NCBI RefSeq assembly: GCF_001641695.1
Contig: NZ_LSEF01000085.1
Coordinates: 63,832 to 127,831, forward strand
Reading direction: 5' to 3'
DNA: 64,000 nt
Source of the DNA: Bradyrhizobium neotropicale
Lineage (GTDB): Bacteria; Pseudomonadota; Alphaproteobacteria; Rhizobiales; Xanthobacteraceae
The first letter of the stretch is position 1, and each line of letters begins with the position of its first letter. The notes below the pieces were generated by a model, which had not been told where the DNA came from, did not search any database, and saw only the letters and a list, made by a program, of their open reading frames with translations. Below are positions 54,150-62,654 of the stretch, in pieces. Both the position numbers and the translations under genes were made by a program.

Positions 54150-54479
54150 CTAGCGCTGGTCGCTCGGCAGGGCTTCGAGCTGCGCCAGCGCTTGATGCAG
54201 GCATTCCCTCATCTTCTGCGCGACCTGTTCGGGCAATATGCCCTTGCCGGCTAGATCGTTCGACACCTTGCGCAAGGTCTCGTCGACCGACCGGTTCTCC
54301 AGGCTCGCGGTCACCAGCGCGGTCGCATAGCTCGCCGCCGCATCCCCCGTGAGCTCGAGCTGCCCCGCGGCCCACAGGCCGAGCAGCTTGTTGGACCGGG
54401 CCGTGGCCTTGAACATGAGCTCCTCGTCGTGGGCGAATTTGGCCTCAAAACCCTGCTCGCGCTTGTCGAACGTAGTCAT
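54150..54479 (-). CDS. ATPase inhibitor subunit zeta (DUF1476)
   Basis: A 109-residue member of the alphaproteobacterial DUF1476 family, whose Paracoccus member is the zeta subunit that inhibits F1-ATPase. The start MTTFDKREQGFEAKFAHDEE and KATARSNKLLGLWAAGQL are diagnostic. GGAG lies seven bases before ATG 54479. It stands apart from the ATP synthase operon, which is not in this window. Confidence 0.93.
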   Translation of the reverse strand: MTTFDKREQGFEAKFAHDEELMFKATARSNKLLGLWAAGQLELTGDAAASYATALVTASLENRSVDETLRKVSNDLAGKGILPEQVAQKMRECLHQALAQLEALPSDQR

Positions 54480-54624
54480 TCTCAGCTCCATTGCGTTGCG
54501 CCGAATGAGGGACTGGAAGCGATCGTCTCCGTGGTTCTCGCCAGTTCAGGATTGTTTGAATCTTCCTCCCGGAAGCGGAGTGCCGTCAAGCCTCCGTCGT
54601 CGAGGTACGCGATGGCGCACGGCG

Positions 54625-54659
54625 AAAAGGCAGCCGGCGCTTGGGGCCGGCTGCCTTTT
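54625..54659. terminator. Bidirectional rho-independent terminator
   Basis: AAAAGGCAGCCGGC (54625-54638) and GCCGGCTGCCTTTT (54646-54659) form a perfect 14-bp inverted repeat with a seven-base loop and a T-run on each strand. It lies 33 bases beyond the stop of the minus-strand gene at 54693-54884 and ends its transcript. Confidence 0.9.
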
Positions 54660-54692
54660 CGGAAGAGTGGTGACGGGCGAGACCTGCGCGGA

Positions 54693-54884
54693 TCAATCCT
54701 TGGCCGCAGCCGCTTCGCGCGCCAGCCGTTCGGCCTTCAGCCGTTCGCGATTGGCATGGAACGCCTTCTGCGCGGCCTCATGGTCGCGCATGGCTTTCTC
54801 CGCCTCCTGACGCCGGGCCGCATCGCGCGCCTGACGCTGTTCGGGGGTCAAGGGTTTGCGTCGGAAGGAAACGTTCTCGGTCAT
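54693..54884 (-). CDS. Small charged protein (DUF6481-like)
   Basis: A 63-residue, highly charged, mostly helical protein starting MTENVSFRRKPLTPEQRQAR and ending LAREAAAAKD, a probable coiled coil. The layout fits the small DUF6481 family of alphaproteobacteria, function unknown. The open frame to 54959 adds 25 residues unlike the family. A perfect terminator follows. Confidence 0.7.
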   Translation of the reverse strand: MTENVSFRRKPLTPEQRQARDAARRQEAEKAMRDHEAAQKAFHANRERLKAERLAREAAAAKD

Positions 54885-55126
54885 GCCGAGACAACGCGGA
54901 GATGGCGGCAAGGTTCCATAGGCGCGCCCGGGCTGACCTGCGCGGTGAGCCAGAGTCATCAGAATATCAGGTGCTTAGTGCCGAAAAAAGGGGACGCAAC
55001 ACGATACCCTGCGGGCACGCCAAGCCAGGAGCGCCCAACCATCACGCTATCATTGCAAAAATCCATCCAAATGCTGCGGCAAGGAGCGTTTGCGCAAGCG
55101 GGATGATTGACCTTCAACGATGTGGA

Positions 55127-55705
55127 TCAACGCGTCGGCAGCCGATCGACCATGTTGGCTACGATTCGCTGCGGCAGGCCAACGCCCGATAGCTTCCAGC
55201 CCGTCCACTCGAAATGCATGCTGATACTGCCGGCGTTTTCGCCCCGACCGAACCCAAGCCCAAATTCGTCGGGCTTGATCGGACGAATCCGTCCGAGGAG
55301 GACGAAGATGTTTGACGCGTCCAGATCAGCTAGCGATGACATCGTCCCAAAACTGATATTCTCCGCGGCGTTGCCGACGGTCCCGCTGCGCAGCAGCACT
55401 GACAGATTCTCTGGCGTGACGAGCTTCGTGGCAAAATCGTCGGCGATCGTTGTGCCAAGCGAGGTAATCGCCATCCCCTCGATCGGTCGCAGCGGGCGTT
55501 TTTGCTCGAGCCGTTCGAGGTAGGCGGTGATCAACTGCTCGACGAGAGAATGGCGGACGCGCGGCAAGTCGGTCCGCGTCATGATTTGAGCAACGTCACC
55601 GTTCCGAACGGCTGACACGAGACCCAAGATGGAGATTAAAGCCGATCCGGCATAGACCAAAAGAATGGTCAGGACGACAGCAAGGGTGCCGACGATCCAT
55701 TTCAT
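55127..55705 (-). CDS. DUF2939 domain protein
   Basis: A 192-residue protein with one N-terminal membrane helix (about 3-25, MKWIVGTLAVVLTILLVYAG) and a soluble domain thought to lie outside the cytoplasm. ISILGLVSAVRNGDVAQIMTRTDLPRVRHSL after the helix is the DUF2939 signature (a helix followed by D-xPxVR). Function is unknown. It is alone on the minus strand, divergent from the phosphodiesterase gene. Confidence 0.8.
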   Translation of the reverse strand: MKWIVGTLAVVLTILLVYAGSALISILGLVSAVRNGDVAQIMTRTDLPRVRHSLVEQLITAYLERLEQKRPLRPIEGMAITSLGTTIADDFATKLVTPENLSVLLRSGTVGNAAENISFGTMSSLADLDASNIFVLLGRIRPIKPDEFGLGFGRGENAGSISMHFEWTGWKLSGVGLPQRIVANMVDRLPTR

Positions 55706-55981
55706 GGAAATGCAATCGAGCCCGCCGACCTTTGTTCCAAGCCCGGATTTCCAAAGCCGGGGACGGAGTCGTTAGCAGTCGCCAGACAAGCTTATGAGCC
55801 CGATCGCGCGACTCATCGAGCGACGCGCACGATGGATATCATAAGAGCCTGCCCCCCGATTTTCGGGAAAAAGAGGTAACCGCAAGAAAAATGTCATCGC
55901 GACGTCAACTGACGGCGACAGATTGCCGCAGCTTCGACGAAGGCAATTCTCATCTCATCAAATGCAGCGAGGGGCGAACTC

Positions 55982-57637
55982 ATGCGTGGTTTTCGCGACT
56001 ATTTCTTGTCAACTGCCGCGGTCGCGGCAGCGATGCTTGCCGGCGGCATCACCGTCGCGCGAGCGGACGACGACAGTGGGCATTCGCAGCGACACGGCTA
56101 CAAGCATGTATTGCTGATCAGCATCGACGGCATGCATGCCATCGATCTGAAGCGTTGGGTCGAAAGCCGCCCTGGCGGCAATTTCGCCCAGCTCACCAAT
56201 CATGGCGTCGTCTATCCGAACGCTTTTACCACCGCTCCGTCGGACAGCTATCCCGGCATGCTCGCACAGGTTACCGGCGCCACGCCGAAGGGCGGTGGCC
56301 TGTTCTATGACGACAGCTATGACCGCGCCGCGTATCCCTCCAAGGCATTCTACACCAGCCAGAATCTCGCGGATCCGGGTTGCACGGGTGCGGCTGGCGC
56401 CGAGATCACCAACTTCGAAGCGCTCGACAAGAGCTTCGATTACGACAGCGGGCTGGTGGCCGATTACACCGCCGGCGGCACGCTCGGTCAGGTTTACACG
56501 CAGCTCGATCCGGACCACATGCAGCGCAAGCTGGTCAACGGCCAGTGCGTCCCGGTCTATCCGCACGAATACGTTCGTACCAACACAATCTTCGAAGTCA
56601 TCAAGGCGGCTGGAATGCGCACCGCCTGGTCCGACAAGCATCCTGCCTACGAGGATCTGGCGGGCCCGTCGGGCAAGGGCCTCGACGAACTCTATGCGCC
56701 GGAGATCAATTCGCAGGACACGCTCGACGCCGGCGCCAAGCCTGGCGACGACTACACCAAGAGCTATACCGGCGTTCGCACTTACGACTCGCTGAAAGTG
56801 CAGGCGGTATTGAACTGGATTGACGGCTATGATGGCGCGCGAACTCAACATCAACCGGTCCCCGCGATCTTCGGCATGAACTTCCAGGCGGTCAGCGTTG
56901 GCCAGAAGCTCGCCAAAGCAGGCCACGCGGATGCCGACAAATCCCTCATCGGCGGCTACGCCGACGCCCAGGCGACGCCCGGCAATGCGCTCACGCTGCA
57001 ATTCCAGTTCGTGGACGACGCGCTCGGCAAGTTCGTCAACGAGCTCAAGGCGCAGAACCTCTACGATTCGACCCTGATCATCGTCAGCGCCAAGCATGGG
57101 CAGTCGCCGATCAACGTCAAGGACCGCGTGGCGATCTCTGACGCGCTGTATAGCAACGCGCCCGGTTTCGGTGCCAACGGCTTCGAGATCTGTGACGACG
57201 GGGCGCTGGTCTGGTTGTCGCCGCAAATGCAGCAGGCGACCAATCCGGCGACCGGGAATCCCTACTATGCAGATGCCAAGGCCTACATTCTCTCTCACGC
57301 CGCCGATCTGCATATCCAGAAATTGCTCGACCGCGACGAACTGTCCAAGCTCTACGAAGATCCGTTCCACAACAGTCGAGTGCCGGACTTCCTCGCGATC
57401 ACCGATCATGGCGTCATCTGCACTGGCGGCAGCAAGCTTGCCGAGCATGGCGGCTTTTCCGACGACGATCGTAACGTGCTGCTGGTGGTCTCCTCGCCTC
57501 GCATCAAGCACGCGAAGATCGTCGAGGACACCACCTTCACCACACAGATCGCGCCGACCATCCTCCATGCGCTCGACCTCGACCCGCGCAGCCTTCAAGC
57601 TGTTCGCGAAGAAGGTGTCCAGGTCCTGAAAAACTGA
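55982..57637 (+). CDS. Secreted alkaline phosphatase superfamily protein (type I phosphodiesterase/nucleotide pyrophosphatase family)
   Basis: A 551-residue exported protein: signal peptide about 1-28 (STAAVAAAMLAGGITVARA, cleavage near ADD), then the hydrolase fold with LLISIDGMHAID (metal-binding Asp), nucleophile region TTAPSDSYPGMLAQVTGATP, IVSAKHGQSP with a metal His, and DHGVICTGG and HGGFSDDDRN at the C-terminus. It probably cleaves a phosphodiester or related bond in the periplasm; substrate unknown. GAGGGG lies eight bases before ATG 55982. Confidence 0.85.
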   Translation: MRGFRDYFLSTAAVAAAMLAGGITVARADDDSGHSQRHGYKHVLLISIDGMHAIDLKRWVESRPGGNFAQLTNHGVVYPNAFTTAPSDSYPGMLAQVTGATPKGGGLFYDDSYDRAAYPSKAFYTSQNLADPGCTGAAGAEITNFEALDKSFDYDSGLVADYTAGGTLGQVYTQLDPDHMQRKLVNGQCVPVYPHEYVRTNTIFEVIKAAGMRTAWSDKHPAYEDLAGPSGKGLDELYAPEINSQDTLDAGAKPGDDYTKSYTGVRTYDSLKVQAVLNWIDGYDGARTQHQPVPAIFGMNFQAVSVGQKLAKAGHADADKSLIGGYADAQATPGNALTLQFQFVDDALGKFVNELKAQNLYDSTLIIVSAKHGQSPINVKDRVAISDALYSNAPGFGANGFEICDDGALVWLSPQMQQATNPATGNPYYADAKAYILSHAADLHIQKLLDRDELSKLYEDPFHNSRVPDFLAITDHGVICTGGSKLAEHGGFSDDDRNVLLVVSSPRIKHAKIVEDTTFTTQIAPTILHALDLDPRSLQAVREEGVQVLKN

Positions 57638-58229
57638 AGCCGCAGGATCGTCTCGACGTCTGCTCTGTTCAGAGCAGGAAGGCTGTCCCGGCGCGCGTTG
57701 CGTGTCGGGGCAGTCGCTTTCAGCATTTGACGCGTGCAATATGAGTTGCTGCTCGCCCGCAAGCCGACATCTTTCGTACGTGGTGGGGACGGCTTTGTCG
57801 TTGGGCTGGGGTCCAAGTCAGGGAGGAAACACTTGAGGAAGACTACTCAAGGTCCTGCTTGGTGAACGGCGGCGTGGAGCGCCCGTTCCTGATCCCAAAA
57901 ACAGGAGCCCGCTGACCCGGCCTCAGCGGCCCTTCCTGGTTTCAATAATTCCGAAGTGAAATGGCTCAGCCCGCCCGGGACTTTCGAGTTTTCCCAATGT
58001 CCTTGGTTCCCGCGAACTCATATGTGAATCGCAAGTGTCCTAAATTCATATTTTTGGTGTCCTAATAACGGCATCCGCCGTACCGTGGAGGCCAGCGGTT
58101 CCCGAAGAAAGATCGCTAGCCACCACCCTATTCTCCCAGTCAGGAAAAACTGGCACAAACCGCATAGCTCAATTGTCGCCCCGTCTATAACCTCTCAAGC
58201 TGGCTGCCGGGGATCAATGGGGACAATCG
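57638..58229. other. 592-base region without a convincing gene
   Basis: It contains two hairpins: CTGCTCTG/CAGAGCAG (57660-57677) just after the phosphodiesterase gene, and CCGCTGA/TCAGCGG (57909-57929). GTGTCCTA occurs twice near 58038-58065 in an AT-rich stretch. No reading frame here has a ribosome-binding site and recognisable features. It marks the left edge of the gene-poor, remnant-rich right end. Confidence 0.4.
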
Positions 58230-58406
58230 ATGCTCTCTGATCTGATGCGGGACGCTGCAGCGTTCAACATGTCCGACTGGGGCAAGTATGTGCTTGCCGC
58301 GCTTGGGCTCTTCACGTTTGTCGGAATTTACTACCTCGGCGATTATCTCTATCGCGACAGAGATCACGATGGAGAAGCAGCGCCACACGCCAGCGACGGA
58401 ATCTAG
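58230..58406 (+). CDS. Small single-helix membrane protein, 58 residues
   Basis: The product has a short N-terminal amphipathic part (MLSDLMRDAAAFNMSDWGKY), one membrane helix (VLAALGLFTFVGIYYLGDYL) and a charged tail (YRDRDHDGEAAPHASDGI). GGGGACA precedes ATG 58230. Codon use and layout look genuine. No family is recognised; it lies just before another small gene on the same strand. Confidence 0.6.
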   Translation: MLSDLMRDAAAFNMSDWGKYVLAALGLFTFVGIYYLGDYLYRDRDHDGEAAPHASDGI

Positions 58407-58451
58407 TTTTCATTTTTCATAACGTCTGATTGCGATTGGAGAACGACCATA

Positions 58452-58664
58452 ATGTCAAAGGAAAATTGCTTGATCGTTTTTGCTGCGGGAAGACAACTGG
58501 ATCTCCTGCGCGGGGAAGCCTCTCGCATCGCCAAAGAAAACAAAGTGGACTGGCATATAGACCGCGCCGACATCGGCATGTGCTTTTGCTTCGAGGATGC
58601 CAAAGCGAAAGACGCCTTCGCGTTGACCTGCGACAACCTCGGCATTTCCAGCCGAGGCAGCTAG
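58452..58664 (+). CDS. Small cytoplasmic protein of unknown function, 70 residues
   Basis: The product MSKENCLIVFAAGRQLDLLR... has an alternating beta-alpha pattern (CLIVFAA, then a helix, then WHIDRADIGMCFCFED) and ends NLGISSRGS. It contains four cysteines. TTGGAGAACG upstream gives a weak ribosome-binding site. A terminator-like hairpin follows directly, which supports it as a real transcription unit. No family is recognised. Confidence 0.6.
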   Translation: MSKENCLIVFAAGRQLDLLRGEASRIAKENKVDWHIDRADIGMCFCFEDAKAKDAFALTCDNLGISSRGS

Positions 58665-58672
58665 CCCGAAGG

Positions 58673-58702
58673 GAACCCGCCGATCTTGTAGCCGGCGGGT
58701 TC
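58673..58702 (+). terminator. Terminator-like hairpin
   Basis: GAACCCGCCG (58673-58682) pairs with CGGCGGGTTC (58693-58702), a perfect 10-bp stem, eight bases after the stop of the small gene at 58452-58664. It is followed by TCT rather than a full T-run. Confidence 0.7.
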
Positions 58703-58780
58703 TCTATGCGCACGCGCGGGCCGGAAGGGCTTCTTCATGTAAGCCGATAGCGCACGGCGGGCATCACTGGTCTGGTCGGC

Positions 58781-58945
58781 ATGAGATCATCGAAGCCGAA
58801 GGAATGGACCGACATCGAACGCAAGAGATTGTCGGTGATGATACGCCGGCGGTTCGGCGCGGCGAAAATTGCCGCAGCTCTTCGCCGGCATACCGGCTCA
58901 GTAAAGCAGATGGCGCGAGAGATGGGGTTGATCCTCAAAAAATGA
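58781..58945 (+). CDS. Small basic helix-turn-helix-like protein, 54 residues (GcrA/SANT-like)
   Basis: The product MRSSKPKEWTDIERKRLSVM... shows W-T-x-x-E-x-x-x-L at the start, then RRRFGAAKIAAALRRHTGSV and REMGLILKK. This layout (a first helix with Trp, then I-A-A-L-x-R and S-V for the recognition helix) is that of short GcrA/Myb-like DNA-binding domains in rhizobia. It has 16 Arg/Lys. It is too short for the usual cut-off. No strong ribosome-binding site is seen. Confidence 0.55.
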   Translation: MRSSKPKEWTDIERKRLSVMIRRRFGAAKIAAALRRHTGSVKQMAREMGLILKK

Positions 58946-59163
58946 TGGCGCGGAGCCATCCTGGCCGACGTCGCGGGCCACAGTTCGTGAGCGTCCCCCA
59001 AAGTTCGCCCTGGGCGCGTCTGCGGGCGCAGGTACTCCCTCGACCCTGTCCGGTCCGGGCGCGAGTCTCAACCCGCCTTGATTATATTCAATAACAATGT
59101 TCGTTCTGACCTAATCCGGCGAATATCGTCCGCTTCCCTTATTAGTAAAGAGTTGGGGCGCCA

Positions 59164-59340
59164 ATGACCGGTTTCCAAGCCAGGCTCGAGCGTTTTGAAA
59201 ACCTCGCTGCCGAATGCGAGTTGATCGCCAAACGAGTGGATGGAAGTAATCGCGAGTTGTATCTGCGTGCGGGCCAGCACTATCGTGATTTGGCAAACGA
59301 CGTGCGCGCTCTGATTGCATCGTTCAATATCGCCGCGTAG
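59164..59340 (+). CDS. Small helical protein of unknown function, 58 residues
   Basis: The product MTGFQARLERFENLAAECEL... to SFNIAA is predicted all-helical with heptad-like spacing and a single cysteine. TTGGGGCG precedes the ATG closely. Codon use fits the genome. I do not recognise it. Confidence 0.5.
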   Translation: MTGFQARLERFENLAAECELIAKRVDGSNRELYLRAGQHYRDLANDVRALIASFNIAA

Positions 59341-59646
59341 GCAGAAGATCACCTAACGCGACTTTCACCCAGCCAAGCCCGTGACAGATGCGGCAGTTGG
59401 GATCGGTCAATGACGGCTGGCATCCTGGACCGGCAGTACGTGATCTACTTCGCGCTATTCCGGTCGTAGCCGTCGCCGATGTGCCATCTCTACAGCATCC
59501 GACCAATCAAGCCGCGATCATCAACCTGGTCCGCGTGATCACCCGCTACGTTGGCAACCAACCGCCGCTTTCCGCAGCGCTCGCATCAAGCATCAACCAA
59601 CGGCGCGGCGGACGAGGTGATTGGCCTTACCTCTGCCAACAATAGT
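59341..59646. other. Short region with a degraded zinc-knuckle-like fragment on the minus strand
   Basis: On the minus strand near 59370-59410 the translation LTDPNCRICHGLGWV resembles the CxxC start of small rhizobial zinc proteins (CxxCxGxGWVCENHP type), but the frame then diverges (KVALGDLL), so only a remnant remains. Nothing else is supported here. Confidence 0.3.
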
Positions 59647-59811
59647 CTAGTGCAGCGTGCCTCGATGCGGTGGAGCGATGTCGGATTGTTCATAGAAGTA
59701 TTGCAGTTCGGCTTCGAGACGCTCGTTGAGCAAAAGGAGCACCTGCAAGGCCCCGAGAACGTCGCCCCGGTGTTCTTCGATCAGTCTGTCTATCAGGTCG
59801 TTAATCGGCAT
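59647..59811 (-). CDS. Small acidic helical protein, 54 residues
   Basis: From ATG 59811 the product MPINDLIDRLIEEHRGDVLG... to PPHRGTLH is one long amphipathic helical region with many Leu and Glu. GGGAG lies seven bases before the ATG, a good ribosome-binding site. Codon use is good. Function is unknown. Confidence 0.6.
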   Translation of the reverse strand: MPINDLIDRLIEEHRGDVLGALQVLLLLNERLEAELQYFYEQSDIAPPHRGTLH

Positions 59812-60171
59812 CGTTGACTCCCACGGCGTCTGGTTCCATCAACCGCGCCTAGTGGGTTCAACCGGCCTTTAATCCACAGCTTGTTCCCTTGGCTGGGGCG
59901 CAAGCCATGAGGCGCTCACCGCGACGCGATGCGGAAATCTGTTGGTGTGTACGTGTGACATCCGAACAACATACAAGCAGAAGAACGCGCCATATTGGAT
60001 GAACACCGCGAGTCTTCCCCGCTATTCACAGGATGCGGGCAGAAAGCCAGGTGTTATTGTCAGAGGGACAGTGCTGCGATGAAGCGGCGAAAAAAACCAG
60101 CCCAGCGTTGCGATTTTGTAACCGCGCTTTTGCACCGAAACGATACCCGTTGAATTGGCTCGGGGTGGCAC
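59812..60171. other. 360-base region without a convincing gene
   Basis: Short frames occur (for example MKRRKKPAQRCDFVTALLHR at 60079) but none has a ribosome-binding site and family features. It may hold promoters for the divergent small genes at 59647-59811 and 60172-60381. Confidence 0.35.
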
Positions 60172-60381
60172 ATGTTTGACGTTTATTTAAACGAAAGACG
60201 GGACTTGCTCGTCGTTAGCAAGGGACTTCCTATACCCCCACACAAGTCGGGGCGATGGCGCAAATCCAAGAAGAAGGTTCTCAAAGTTAGTGACGAGATC
60301 AAGTCGGCTGTTCAAAGGCAAGGCTACTACATGCGGAAGCTGAGCGACGCAAAGGGGGCCCTCACGTCTTCTGAGCGCTGA
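60172..60381 (+). CDS. Small basic protein of unknown function, 69 residues
   Basis: The product MFDVYLNERRDLLVVSKGLP... contains a basic stretch (SGRWRKSKKKVLKVSDEIKS) and ends GALTSSER. The N-terminal VYLNE-RDLLVV strand pair looks ordered. GGGGTGGC lies just before the ATG. It sits directly upstream of a peptidase remnant. No family is recognised. Confidence 0.55.
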   Translation: MFDVYLNERRDLLVVSKGLPIPPHKSGRWRKSKKKVLKVSDEIKSAVQRQGYYMRKLSDAKGALTSSER

Positions 60382-60390
60382 GCGAACGCC

Positions 60391-60570
60391 ATGGTCGAGC
60401 CAATCCACCTGAAGGCCATGCCGATCATCCTCACCACCGACGTGGAGCGCGACGTTTAAATGCGCACACTGTGGGACTAGGCGAAAATGCTGCAGCGGCC
60501 CCTGCCCGACGACACCCTGAAAGTCGTTGCTCGGGGTGCATCGAAGGAAGACATCTCTTGCTCACCCTAA
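60391..60570 (+). pseudogene. Remnant of SOS-response-associated peptidase YedK (HMCES family), C-terminal part
   Basis: The frame reads HLKAMPIILTTDVERDV, stop (TAA), MRTLWD, stop (TAG), AKMLQRPLPDDTLKVVARG. This matches the C-terminal region of YedK-like proteins (AMPVILTT-ERDVWMRAPWDEA-LQRPLPDD), with the expected Trp and Glu codons replaced by stops. The catalytic N-terminal part is absent. It is a decayed fragment, common around mobile DNA. Confidence 0.8.
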
Positions 60571-60680
60571 GTCGTGCTGAGCCAGGACCCGGCCGACCAT
60601 AGTAAACCAACTCTTAACCTGTGATCGCTATTTTGCCAGTGTCCGGGTGGTGACCGTCCGGTCAAGCGGGAGGAATCATC

Positions 60681-61211
60681 ATGCCCGTCGAGATGCTCAC
60701 TTACGCCGAACTCGGCGACAGGCTCAAAATTTCCCCAGAGGCCGCAAGAGCGCTCGTCAAGCGGCACCGTTTGCCGCGCTCCCGCTCCAACGATGGCAAG
60801 ACACTGGTTCAAGTCGATCTTACAGAAATCAGTCATTCCCCGAACGCGCGCGCATCCCAGAGCCCGGGCGGTGACCACCTGGTGACCGCCCTAAAGGAGC
60901 ACATTGCGACGTTGCAGGCGGACCTCCTTGAGCTGAAGGCCATAGCCGGAGGTAACCGGGCGGACTTCGAGAGAGAGTGTGGCCGCACCAACAAGCTGTT
61001 GGCCGAACTGCTCAAAGCCAACATTGAAACTGCGACTGCCCGAGAAAAAGCCGCCCGCCTTGAGGGGGCGCTCTCGACAGTAAGGCCGCCTTGGTGGCGA
61101 AGGCTGACCGCCTTCACGCATATCCCACTGGAAACCGTTTGGCGGAGTACGCTGCCAAGCAGCGTGCTCGAGCTGGGCGCAGCAAGCAAGGAAGACCGAG
61201 CGCCGGTGTAG
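60681..61211 (+). CDS. Helix-turn-helix plus coiled-coil protein of rhizobial type
   Basis: A 176-residue protein: N-terminal HTH (about 5-40, LTYAELGDRLKISPEAARAL), a linker, then a coiled coil (about 68-130, LKEHIATLQADLLELKAIAG and LLAELLKANIETATAREKAA), and RPPWWRRL. Proteins with this order are frequent in Bradyrhizobium near mobile DNA. GGGAGG lies seven bases before ATG 60681. The last 30 residues do not look like a designed domain and may come from a late frameshift. Confidence 0.65.
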   Translation: MPVEMLTYAELGDRLKISPEAARALVKRHRLPRSRSNDGKTLVQVDLTEISHSPNARASQSPGGDHLVTALKEHIATLQADLLELKAIAGGNRADFERECGRTNKLLAELLKANIETATAREKAARLEGALSTVRPPWWRRLTAFTHIPLETVWRSTLPSSVLELGAASKEDRAPV

Positions 61212-61380
61212 ACGACGCAGGTCGGCACCCTCAGGGTGTCGCGCAACGCTCAACGTGCTCGACACCCCGTTGACTTGGCCGTTGCACCGCTGGTTGCGTT
61301 TCCGGTCACCTTTCACATGCCGGTCGCGCTGCCCGGATCGGGCCCTCGACCTTTCCTTGGCACCATAGGAGCTTGGCTAC

Positions 61381-61680
61381 TTACATTCCGGAACCACCGC
61401 CACCGCCGCCGCCTCCACCACCGCCAGCATTTCTGGAATTTTCGATGGTATAGTCTTTGGGGCCGCTGCCTGGTGCGTAGCCGCCAAAGGCTCCTGGATA
61501 GCCCGTCATCATGCCGTTGGCGCGCATCACACGCCACGGAGCGTAGCCGTAAATACTCGCAGGGTGCTTCTTGGAGACCTGGTGCTGGTGCGGTGCTTTG
61601 CTTGGTACATTCTTGGCAAGCACGGCCGGAGCAGCGGCGATGAGGATGGTGGCAGAAAGTGTGACAATCGCTGTCTTCAT
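61381..61680 (-). CDS. Secreted small protein with poly-glycine C-terminus
   Basis: A 99-residue product: signal peptide MKTAIVTLSATILIAAAPAV cut after LAKN or nearby, a His/Lys-rich segment (SKAPHQHQVSKKHP), GYAPWRVMRANGMM, then SGPKDYTIENSRNAG followed by about eleven glycines and SGM. GGGAGG lies eight bases before the ATG. Similar GPKDYTIE-type secreted proteins occur in Bradyrhizobium; function unknown. The glycine run is coded by repeated GGN codons, mostly GGC and GGT. Confidence 0.7.
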   Translation of the reverse strand: MKTAIVTLSATILIAAAPAVLAKNVPSKAPHQHQVSKKHPASIYGYAPWRVMRANGMMTGYPGAFGGYAPGSGPKDYTIENSRNAGGGGGGGGGGGSGM

Positions 61681-62215
61681 TTTTCGTCCTCCCTTGATTG
61701 AACAAAAAACCTCGACGCTTTGAACAACCCCGACGCTGTTCGGTGCAATTCGTCACATCACACGATGGTGAAGCTAGCGCTTGTTGCGGTCCGCGACGCG
61801 TTCCCGTGCTGAAGGCTGCACCGCGTGCGGCGAACTGAGCCTGTCTGGCTCGATCCCTTTTCGCTTGCTGATCTTGGCCGCAGTCGGGGTCGTTTTCGTA
61901 TCGATCCTGGCGCTGTTCGAGACCAAGGCCAGCGAGGGATCGGCGCCGCGCCGCGCAAAGTCGGCCCCGGCCATGGGGTTTAAGGGGTGTGGGAGGGCCG
62001 GGGCCGCTTGGAGGTGCTTGGACAACTTGGGGAAGCCAAGCGATTGCGAGCTTACTCGCAGATCAAAGCCGTTCTGTTCGTTTCAGCACATTGGGGATGA
62101 TGTTCCGTCCCGGAACATGCCGAGTTTTCCCGATCGGATTCACATATGCAAATGCAGCGTCGAAGATGCCTCTCCCTGTTGGTTGTTGAAGTGCAGACCA
62201 GGGGAGCGTTCACTA
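61681..62215. other. 535-base region without a convincing gene
   Basis: A plus-strand frame open from 61781 contains one possible membrane helix (FRLLILAAVGVVFVSILALF, about 61859-61918) but lacks a ribosome-binding site and family features, and its C-terminal part is better taken as the separate small gene at 62216. Probably decayed DNA. Confidence 0.35.
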
Positions 62216-62407
62216 TTGACTGACCAAGTGCCGTCGCAGAGCAGATTTCTTATTCGGATCGGTGGAAAGGGGTGGATGGTTTGCGATCGAGAACTCAAGG
62301 GTCCAGCAATGATTGGGACAGACGTGGCGGCCAATCTGACGAAGGAGCGAGCCGAACCAGTGCTCGGCGTGCTGACGTCAATGGGTGCGCGGTCAGACCG
62401 CCGCTGA
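62216..62407 (+). CDS. Small protein of unknown function, about 63 residues
   Basis: The product includes SQSRFLIRIGGKGWMVCDRE, LKGPAMIG and LTKERAEPVLGVLTS, which resembles short rhizobial proteins of the form RY-V-R-GGKGWMVWDR-GPA-LT-EQA. GGGGAG lies about nine bases before TTG 62216; GTG 62228 is an alternative start. The longer open frame (from 61781) is unlikely. Cys in place of the usual Trp suggests drift. Confidence 0.45.
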   Translation: MTDQVPSQSRFLIRIGGKGWMVCDRELKGPAMIGTDVAANLTKERAEPVLGVLTSMGARSDRR

Positions 62408-62654
62408 ACCCCGCGGGGCAGCCGGCTGGGCCGTCGCAGCTCAATTTTTTGCCGGCGGTCCGTTGGGCTTTGCTTCGACGCAGGCAGCTTCAAACGGACG
62501 CGCATTGCCAACAATTCCCGCGCCCTCAATCGTACGTCGAAGACGGAGCTCTGCCTGGCGACATTCTCCGCGTGTGCCTGGAATTTGCGAGCGATCCTCC
62601 CTCCATCACGATCAGCAAGCCAAATGCGAGGCCAATTCCGCGAAGACCACGAGC

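Noticed and set aside
61781..62215. N-terminal part of a 208-codon plus-strand frame with one possible membrane helix
   Set aside because: No ribosome-binding site and no family features; only the last ~63 codons look like a gene.
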